Source of the DNA: Caulobacteraceae bacterium
GTDB taxonomy: Bacteria; Pseudomonadota; Alphaproteobacteria; Caulobacterales; Caulobacteraceae
DNA length: 5,914 nucleotides
Direction of reading: 5' to 3'
Assembly: GCA_003161535.1 (NCBI GenBank)
Contig: PMOM01000054.1
Location: 1-5,914 of the forward strand
Below the pieces are notes generated by a model. The model saw only the letters and a list, made by a program, of their open reading frames with translations. It was not told the origin of the DNA and ran no database searches. Shown piece by piece: positions 1 through 4,523 of this stretch. The first letter of the stretch is position 1. Each line of letters starts with the position of its first letter. Made by a program: the position numbers and the translations under genes.

Positions 1-675
1 GTCAACTCATACGCCTACGCGGGCGGCGATCCGGTCAATGGGAGGGATAGCTCGGGACTCGCCGAAACGGCACCGCCCCCGAACGAGCAGTGTCAGAACG
101 GGTGCCACCTCAATGCAGGTACACCGGTCGGCGAGGAGGTCGTTCAGTCAATGCTGAGGGACCTACTCGGTGGGAAGCTTGATCTCAATAACGCGGCCGC
201 GTCCCTGGCGAATGCGATTGGTTTGCCATCCATTGGAGACGTGGGTGGGGGGGCGGCGAGCGCACCTCAGAATCCGCAGCCCAAGATAGATTGCTTCAGG
301 CGCCTTCCCAACGGACAAACAATCGGACAGGTCGTTCAGACCACGGTCTCAAACATTGAGAATGCGGCGGGTCCATACGATATGGGCGGGGTTGGAGCAC
401 TCGGAGCACTTGTTGCGACGGCGGATAGCAACGGACCCCTAGACTTCAAAAGGCATTTCGGCCCCGACCCGACAGGTCTTCTCGGCGCGGAAGGGAATTT
501 CGCTTATGGAGCGGTCGCGTCAGGTTTGGGATTTTCCCAACCTCTTGCTGAGTTTGGGGCTGGCATGTATGCCGCCAAGAATGGAAAGCTCAATGCCAAT
601 AATCCTTTCGGCGAAGACAATAGCGCAGCTCGGAATCTACCGGCGGGCTATATGACGGCTGGGTGTAGTAAGTAG
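1..675 (+). CDS. RHS-repeat protein, C-terminal end with polymorphic toxin tip (5' partial)
   Basis: The frame is open from the first base, so this is the 3' end of a much larger gene; the ATG at 151 is internal. Residues 2-20 (NSYAYAGGDPVNGRDSSGL) match the end of the RHS core, whose usual form is Y-x-Y-x-x-N-x-P-x-x-x-x-D-P-x-G-L. Here the D-P has become D-S, while both Asp, the Gly and the Leu remain. In this family the core forms a shell and cleaves itself after this motif, releasing the C-terminal toxin. The tip would be residues 21-224. Its end carries DFKRHFG (about 148-154), GNFAYG (165-170), a helix-like AEFGAGMY stretch, and GEDNSAARNLPAGY. From memory this pattern resembles the polymorphic toxin type 44 group (predicted RNases), but I could not search it. 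The RHS assignment is firm; the toxin class is tentative. The membrane-protein gene one base downstream is in the immunity position. Confidence 0.85.
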   Translation, partial: VNSYAYAGGDPVNGRDSSGLAETAPPPNEQCQNGCHLNAGTPVGEEVVQSMLRDLLGGKLDLNNAAASLANAIGLPSIGDVGGGAASAPQNPQPKIDCFRRLPNGQTIGQVVQTTVSNIENAAGPYDMGGVGALGALVATADSNGPLDFKRHFGPDPTGLLGAEGNFAYGAVASGLGFSQPLAEFGAGMYAAKNGKLNANNPFGEDNSAARNLPAGYMTAGCSK

Positions 676-676
676 A

Positions 677-1174
677 ATGATTGGTTTGAATATGAGTACC
701 GGAAGGAATTTCTTCTATTACTACTCTCGCGCTTTACTAGTAGCAGCATTTGCATTTGGATTGACACATGCCGCGCAGTCACTTGTTGTGAGTTTTGTTA
801 ATAATAGATCGTTAGCCGTCAACCCGACCGCATTATTGGTTTTAATTCTATACGAGATAATGGAATCGATAGTTTTTCTTATAATTGGGTTGATGCTCGC
901 TTATATTCCCTCGCGCATAGTCTCAGATATATTTAAGAAAAAGAACTCAAGAGGTCTTTTATTACGTGTTCTTTTCGGCATGCTCATGGGCATTGTCTTC
1001 CTACCGCTGTGCGCGAGCTTTCCATTTTTTCTGTTCCCGCTGCCGGATGGCCCGAGCTATTTGACCCGATGTGCTGAGTTTAGCTTACCCATGACAATCG
1101 CGGGTGCGCTAGGTGGTTATGCCTTCTGGCGTCGCACTCGCGGCACGTCAGGCAACGGCGAATTGGATGGCTGA
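677..1174 (+). CDS. Small multi-pass inner-membrane protein, candidate immunity protein
   Basis: This 165-residue protein has about four hydrophobic segments, near residues 14-40, 51-77, 93-121 and 135-151. Between segments 2 and 3 lies a basic loop (FKKKNSR, about 86-92), and the C-terminal tail WRRTRG is also basic. By the positive-inside rule these parts should face the cytoplasm. I recognise no family. The gene starts one base after the RHS stop (TAGAATG) with no clear Shine-Dalgarno site, so translation is probably coupled to the toxin gene. An alternative start is the ATG at 692. A small gene directly behind an RHS tip is normally its immunity gene; that role is inferred from position only. 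Codons such as TTA, ATA and AGA are frequent and the gene is far more AT-rich than its neighbours, which points to horizontal acquisition. It could instead be an unrelated membrane protein carried with the locus. Confidence 0.75.
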   Translation: MIGLNMSTGRNFFYYYSRALLVAAFAFGLTHAAQSLVVSFVNNRSLAVNPTALLVLILYEIMESIVFLIIGLMLAYIPSRIVSDIFKKKNSRGLLLRVLFGMLMGIVFLPLCASFPFFLFPLPDGPSYLTRCAEFSLPMTIAGALGGYAFWRRTRGTSGNGELDG

Positions 1175-1185
1175 CCAATTCTCAT

Positions 1186-1260
1186 AGCCGGCTCTGGATC
1201 ACCTTCAGCTATGACGCCCAGGCCATTCTCACCTCCGACGGCGTTCGGACGTTAGGCGAG
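1186..1260 (+). pseudogene. Remnant of a YD/RHS repeat
   Basis: Read from 1186, the plus strand gives SRLWITFSYDAQAILTSDGV followed by RTLGE. This fits the common RHS repeat pattern F-x-Y-D-A-x-G-x-L-T-S-D-G-x-R-T, with Gly replaced by Ala in the middle. The frame stays open to a TAG at 1306-1308 but loses any RHS likeness after 1260. No start codon or ribosome-binding site fits. It is best explained as a degraded fragment of RHS core left by recombination at the locus. The match is short, so chance similarity is possible. Confidence 0.5.
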
Positions 1261-1387
1261 AAAAGGGGTCATCGACGGGCACGGGGTGACCGCCGTCCAG
1301 GGAACTAGAGGCTGCCCCTCGCCGCACGCTCGCGTCCAGCTAGCGCGGGCCGCATACTACCGAGCCCCGGCGAACCTCACCTCGAAC

Positions 1388-1408
1388 ACCCGCCGCGATC
1401 CCGCGGGT
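1388..1408. repeat. Perfect inverted repeat, 6-bp arms
   Basis: ACCCGC at 1388-1393 and GCGGGT at 1403-1408 can pair around a 9-base loop. An overlapping alternative pairs CCGCG (1393-1397) with CGCGG (1402-1406). No T-run follows on either strand, so it is a poor intrinsic terminator. In such GC-rich DNA it may be chance. Confidence 0.25.
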
Positions 1409-1623
1409 CCAACCACGCGATAGGGTCCGCATGCCGTCACCGCCGCCAGCGCCCTCGACTCGGAGATCAACCGCCGCTCGGCTGGGAGGCCCGAACTTGG
1501 GCGAATGATCTTGGGCGCGTTAACCAAGGCCGCCAACCCCGATTTGGCCAACGTGATCGCCACGTCCTCGCCGGCGGCTGGTTTGAAGGCAGTAAGTAAC
1601 GCGCCCTAGGCTCAGAACGGCGT

Positions 1624-1673
1624 TGCCAGAAATTACTGTTGGCGACTGCCGGAAATGAGCGATGAATGCCAGA
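1624..1673 (+). promoter_or_regulatory. Three direct TGCC[AG]GA repeats upstream of the phosphoesterase gene
   Basis: TGCCAGA occurs at 1624-1630 and 1667-1673, and TGCCGGA at 1647-1653. The copies are 23 and 20 bases apart, close to two helical turns, and lie about 60-110 bases before the GTG start. The first two extend to GCCAGAAAT and GCCGGAAAT. This could be an operator for an activator or repressor. It does not match the Pho box (CTGTCAT repeats), and I see no good promoter hexamers beside it. Confidence 0.25.
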
Positions 1674-1722
1674 CCTAACCTGGGGGACCAAGTAGGCGAC
1701 TTAGCGCGCCGGCAGCGGAAAC

Positions 1723-1727
1723 AGGGA
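1723..1727 (+). promoter_or_regulatory. Shine-Dalgarno site fixing the GTG start of the phosphoesterase
   Basis: AGGGA lies five bases before the GTG at 1733. No ATG, GTG or TTG occurs in frame between this start and the upstream in-frame TAA at 1676-1678, so the protein cannot begin earlier. Confidence 0.65.
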
Positions 1728-1732
1728 CGAAA

Positions 1733-3091
1733 GTGGCGCTCCAAGATATCGACACGATCATCGTCGTGATCATGGAAAATCGATCTTTTGATCACGTGCT
1801 CGGCTATCTGAGCTTGCCGGGCGAGGCCCAAATGCCCGTTGACGGGTTGCGGTCAGACCCAGCATGGCTCGATGCCCATGCCAACCTCCACAACAGCCAG
1901 ATTTATAGAAGCACACGTCTGGATCCCGACGTTCAAGCGATCGTCGACCCGCCGCACAACTGGGACACGATCGCCACCCAGATTGCAACTCCGGCGTGGG
2001 GTGGTGGTCCAATGGGTGGTTTCGTCGACACGTACGCCGATCAAACGAAGCCTGCAGCGACCAATCTCAGCTTGGTGATGGGCTACTACGATGTCGCCGC
2101 TGTGCCGACCTACGACTTTTTCGCGCGCAATTTTCTGGTCTGTGATCATTGGTTTGCGGCGTTGCCTGCCGGCACCCAACCGAACCGACTGATGGCCATG
2201 GCCGGCTACAGCTCCATCTTCGCCAACGGCGGCACCAGAGTTCCGCACGAATATCTGGCCTACGATTGGCTGGATGACCACCATATCGATTGGTGCGCCT
2301 ACGCCTGGGGGAACTTCCCCTTCTTCTGCCTGGACTGGGATCGACTGCCCAGCATCCTCGACTCAATGACGCTTGCACCGGGCAGCGGCCGCTTTCGTCG
2401 CTATTCCCATTTCGCGGCTTCGTGGATGTCGAACGATTCGATGCCCAGCGTGATCTTCATTGAGCCAGAGTATACTGAGGCATTGCCCACTGACCCTAAC
2501 GACGATCATCCGAACACCGGAATCGCAAAGGGCCAAGCGTTCTTGGCGAAAGTCTATTCGGATGTGATCGCCAACCCCGCCCGCTGGGCCAAGACTATGA
2601 TGGTGATAACCTACGACGAACATGGCGGCTTTTTCGATCACGTCCCGCCGCTTCCCATTCCGACGACCGCAGGAACCCACCCATTTGAGACCTCAGGCTT
2701 ACGCGTACCGGCGTTTGTTATCTCACCGCAGGTCACCCCGGAAAGGGTATTCAACCGGAATTTGGATCACACCTCGATCCTCCAACTTCTCGCCGACAAA
2801 TTCACCCCCGGGCATGGCTACTCGGTTCCGGTGAACTCGCGCCAGGGCTTCCTGGATCGCTTGACGAACACGCTGAATCCGATCGGCCCCGCGCCCCGAA
2901 CACCATTGATACCTGGTGACGTCCTGGCTGCGATCGCTACGGCCGCCCAAGCAGCACCGATCCCCGAGCCGCAGGGCGATTCACCAGACGACCCGGCAAA
3001 TGCCCGCGCGTTCCATCAAACCCTGCTGAAGGTGCAACGCGATCGCGGCAATGTCTTGGCCCCCTCCGAATTGAGCGGGGACCCTGGCTAA
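1733..3091 (+). CDS. Phosphoesterase family protein (phospholipase C / AcpA-type acid phosphatase), no signal peptide
   Basis: This 452-residue protein belongs to the phosphoesterase family of non-haemolytic phospholipases C and AcpA-type acid phosphatases, metal enzymes that hydrolyse phosphate esters. Motifs in order: MENRSFDH (14-21), where Glu15 and Asn16 should bind metal; HNW (75-77); PAGTQPNR (145-152), where Thr148 sits at the position of the Ser/Thr nucleophile; DDHPNTG (257-263); TYDEHGGFFDHVPP (293-306), where Asp295 and Glu296 should bind metal; GLRVPAFVISP (322-332); and LDHTSILQ (344-351). The catalytic set therefore looks complete. The start is GTG with AGGGA five bases upstream. 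The protein begins directly at the first catalytic strand and lacks the Tat or Sec leader usual for secreted members. It is also shorter than the roughly 700-residue phospholipases and lacks their C-terminal repeats. The substrate cannot be told from sequence. The gene stands alone and converges with the universal stress protein gene. Confidence 0.9.
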   Translation: MALQDIDTIIVVIMENRSFDHVLGYLSLPGEAQMPVDGLRSDPAWLDAHANLHNSQIYRSTRLDPDVQAIVDPPHNWDTIATQIATPAWGGGPMGGFVDTYADQTKPAATNLSLVMGYYDVAAVPTYDFFARNFLVCDHWFAALPAGTQPNRLMAMAGYSSIFANGGTRVPHEYLAYDWLDDHHIDWCAYAWGNFPFFCLDWDRLPSILDSMTLAPGSGRFRRYSHFAASWMSNDSMPSVIFIEPEYTEALPTDPNDDHPNTGIAKGQAFLAKVYSDVIANPARWAKTMMVITYDEHGGFFDHVPPLPIPTTAGTHPFETSGLRVPAFVISPQVTPERVFNRNLDHTSILQLLADKFTPGHGYSVPVNSRQGFLDRLTNTLNPIGPAPRTPLIPGDVLAAIATAAQAAPIPEPQGDSPDDPANARAFHQTLLKVQRDRGNVLAPSELSGDPG

Positions 3092-3122
3092 GTGACGGCC
3101 GATTGTGGGATTGCTCAGGTGA

Positions 3123-3140
3123 GGCGCGGCCCTCTGCGCC
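3123..3140. terminator. Possible hairpin between convergent genes
   Basis: Bases 3123-3129 (GGCGCGG) pair with 3134-3140 (CTGCGCC), including one G-T pair, around a four-base loop. The hairpin lies 31 bases after the phosphoesterase stop, in the 109-base gap facing the universal stress protein gene, where a shared terminator would be expected. No T-run follows on either strand, so it is weak as a Rho-independent terminator. Confidence 0.3.
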
Positions 3141-3200
3141 AACCAGAGACAAGCTGTCGCTAGACTGCCCCCACCACCACCCAGTCCCCGGGAGCCCCAA

Positions 3201-3692
3201 TCACGGCGGTGCGACTTCAGGGTCCGAGTTCCTCCGCAGTTCCGCCTCGAAGGCCGCGTCGTCGATCACATTGCGCCCGATGAGAAGACTGCATCCGAGG
3301 TGGTCGCTGATATAGGCTCCGGACGCGCCCGACCACCAACGCGCGAGCATTGTCTGTCGCCGGTGGCCCACGACGACCAGATCGGCGCCGATTGCCTTGG
3401 CGAACGCTCCGATTTCCCGAGCCGGATCGCCTATCACCAGTTTGGCGACGGGCTTCAGCCCAAGCTGCCCAAGCCGCTCGACCCCGCGCTCAAGGATTGC
3501 CTTGTAGGCATCTAGCTGTCGCGCGGCGGCGCCGGCGTGGACCCCTTCAGCGATCCGTATGCCCGGACTCTCGGCGAGGACCGACAGGAGGAAAACCTTC
3601 GCTCCGCACCCTCTCGCCAGCAATGCGCCCTCACGCAGGGCCGTGCCGCCTTCGAGAGAGCCATCATAGGCCAGAACGATGCGCTTATACAT
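3201..3692 (-). CDS. Universal stress protein (UspA domain)
   Basis: A single UspA domain in 163 residues, slightly longer than the usual 140-150. The N-terminus KRIVLAYDGSLEG matches strand 1 with the Asp-Gly-Ser loop. ALREGALLARGCGAKVFLLSVL is helix 1 and strand 2, and IGADLVVVGH (101-110) is strand 4. The ATP-binding signature G-x2-G-x9-G-[ST] is damaged: Gly109 is followed by HRR, so the second Gly is Arg112, and the later G-[ST] reads Gly122-Ala123. The protein may not bind ATP. The tail (about 141-163) extends past the last strand and is mostly polar. The ATG start has AGAGG eight bases upstream (3701-3705 on the plus strand). It lies 36 bases after the methyltransferase stop on the same strand, so the two are probably co-transcribed. 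USPs are cytoplasmic proteins tied to stress, starvation or low oxygen; which applies here is not visible. Confidence 0.9.
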   Translation of the reverse strand: MYKRIVLAYDGSLEGGTALREGALLARGCGAKVFLLSVLAESPGIRIAEGVHAGAAARQLDAYKAILERGVERLGQLGLKPVAKLVIGDPAREIGAFAKAIGADLVVVGHRRQTMLARWWSGASGAYISDHLGCSLLIGRNVIDDAAFEAELRRNSDPEVAPP

Positions 3693-3728
3693 GCGATATG
3701 CCTCTTATGGGGGTGGTGACGTCCGCCG

Positions 3729-4349
3729 TCAGCGCGCCGCCGCCGCGCCCCAAAAGTTATAGCCCGCCCACGCTGGCGTGCCCGGCAGATACATGGTCTC
3801 CAGCTTTTCGATCTCGAAGCCCGCGCCGGCGATCAGGGCCGGAATGTCGCGCGTCAGGCGGCAGCCGCCGCCGATCCGCCGCCACACCGGCTCGATCCGC
3901 GCCTGCCAGCGACGAACCGCCTCGTCCGGCGCGCGGCCATGTTCGCAAAAGAGCAGCCGGCCACCCGGCTTCAGGACGCGGCGCGCGGCCTCAAGCGCTC
4001 CGCCGGGATCGGGAATGGTGCACAGGCTGTAGGTGACCAGGACCGTGTCGACGCTGCCCGGCCCCAGCGACAGGGCCTCGGCGGTCTCGGGGAGGATTTC
4101 GATGGGCAGATCGGTCTGGGCCGCCGCCTTGCGGGCTCTGGCCAGCATGCCGCTCGAGGGCTCCAGGGCGAACAGTCGTGTGACCTTGGCGCGGTCGTAG
4201 TGGGTCAGGTTCAAGCCCGTCCCGAAGCCCAGCTCCAGCACCACGCCCCGGGCCAGGGGCACGACCTTCTGGCGCTGCCTGTCGATGGGCTTGGCGCCGC
4301 AGGCCAGACCGATCAGCGGCGGCAGGATGTATCGCTCATAGAGGCCCAC
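3729..4349 (-). CDS. Class I SAM-dependent methyltransferase, METTL7/TMT1-like
   Basis: A Rossmann-fold methyltransferase of the Methyltransf_11 type. With the GTG start it has 206 residues. Motif I is VVLELGFGTGLN (36-47), which binds S-adenosylmethionine. The acidic residue after strand 2 is Glu63 (ALEPSSGM), and SVDTVLVTYSLCTIPDP (99-115) is motif IV. VLKPGGRLLFCEHGR (125-139) is the post-motif segment. The pattern SLCTIP, CEHG, WQ-x-x-x-x-P-x-W and GC-x-LTR matches, from memory, the METTL7 (TMT1) thiol methyltransferases; the bacterial substrate is unknown. An upstream ATG at 4451 would add 34 Arg-rich, low-complexity residues. I prefer GTG at 4349 because GGAGGG lies eight bases before it and the protein then starts MGLYERYILPPL, right at the expected domain edge. 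It heads a probable operon with the universal stress protein. Confidence 0.87.
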   Translation of the reverse strand: MGLYERYILPPLIGLACGAKPIDRQRQKVVPLARGVVLELGFGTGLNLTHYDRAKVTRLFALEPSSGMLARARKAAAQTDLPIEILPETAEALSLGPGSVDTVLVTYSLCTIPDPGGALEAARRVLKPGGRLLFCEHGRAPDEAVRRWQARIEPVWRRIGGGCRLTRDIPALIAGAGFEIEKLETMYLPGTPAWAGYNFWGAAAAR

Positions 4350-4357
4350 GGCGCCGT

Positions 4358-4363
4358 CCCTCC
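4358..4363 (-). promoter_or_regulatory. Shine-Dalgarno site supporting the internal GTG start of the methyltransferase
   Basis: On the minus strand GGAGGG lies eight bases before the GTG at 4349. The competing ATG at 4451 has only GGAG four bases away, which is tight. This site and the domain boundary favour the shorter protein. Confidence 0.5.
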
Positions 4364-4474
4364 CCGCCCCGTTCACTTCAGCCGTGAAAGTATCACGCGG
4401 CGAACGTCTCGGTCCCGGCAAAGCGTTGATTTTTCTTACCCGCCGGGACATGAGTCTCCGCGCGGGTCCGCAGT

Positions 4475-4489
4475 GGCCCAGACCGGGCC
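4475..4489. repeat. Short perfect inverted repeat in the symporter leader
   Basis: GGCCC and GGGCC flank a five-base spacer (AGACC) upstream of the symporter gene. It could be a small operator or a leader hairpin. Five-base GC arms arise easily by chance in DNA of this composition. Confidence 0.2.
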
Positions 4490-4510
4490 GTCCCCACCAA
4501 GGGCGCTCAC

Positions 4511-4517
4511 AGGAGGG
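4511..4517 (+). promoter_or_regulatory. Perfect Shine-Dalgarno site before a TTG start
   Basis: AGGAGGG lies six bases before the TTG at 4524. This spacing and strength make the TTG the best start for the symporter, although there is no ATG nearby in frame. Confidence 0.75.
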
Positions 4518-4523
4518 CGCCGC

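Larger units (their letters stand above)
1175..1732. other. 558-base stretch without a convincing gene
   Basis: Apart from the RHS-like remnant at its left end, I find no gene here. A plus-strand frame open from 1424 to the TAG at 1607-1609 gives a protein-like reading (DSEINRRSAGRPELGRMILG at about 1460-1519). It has no start codon before the ATG at 1505, no ribosome-binding site, and a stop at 1421 just upstream. A minus-strand frame at 1357-1563 (68 residues) has neither support nor recognisable similarity. The stretch may be decayed RHS-locus sequence plus the upstream region of the phosphoesterase gene, which contains three spaced TGCC[AG]GA repeats. Confidence 0.6.
4350..4523. other. 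Divergent intergenic region between methyltransferase and symporter genes
   Basis: About 174 bases separate the two preferred starts, and promoters for both directions should lie here. I see no convincing -35/-10 pair. A perfect inverted repeat (GGCCC at 4475-4479, GGGCC at 4485-4489) sits 34 bases before the symporter start and could be an operator or a leader hairpin. A T-rich run at 4426-4437 is the only AT-rich patch. Confidence 0.4.

Noticed and set aside
151..675. Independent 174-residue gene starting at the ATG at 151
   Set aside because: The same frame is open upstream to the window edge and encodes the end of an RHS core, so this ATG is internal.
1357..1563. Minus-strand 68-residue frame in the gap after the RHS locus
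   Set aside because: No ribosome-binding site, no recognisable similarity, and it overlaps other equally open frames; random open frames of this size are common at this GC content.
1636..1652. Possible Pho box (CTGTTGG then CTGCCGG)
   Set aside because: Only the first three or four bases of each half match CTGTCAT, and the spacing is 10 rather than 11 bases.
1853..2284. Minus-strand frame of 143 residues inside the phosphoesterase gene
   Set aside because: The plus strand carries the conserved phosphoesterase motifs throughout this stretch; the minus frame has no motif.
3350..4036. Plus-strand frame of 228 residues
   Set aside because: It spans the opposite strand of two well-supported genes (universal stress protein and methyltransferase), is Arg/Pro/Ser-rich and has no recognisable motif.
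4382..4425. Sigma-70 or EcfG-type promoter for the methyltransferase
   Set aside because: TTGCCG and TGATAC are 20 bases apart, and no GGAAC-N16-CGTT arrangement is present.
4426..4439. Possible FNR/FixK box (TTGAT-N4-) upstream of the methyltransferase and universal stress protein
   Set aside because: Only the left half-site fits; the right half reads CTTAC instead of ATCAA, so it does not support oxygen regulation.
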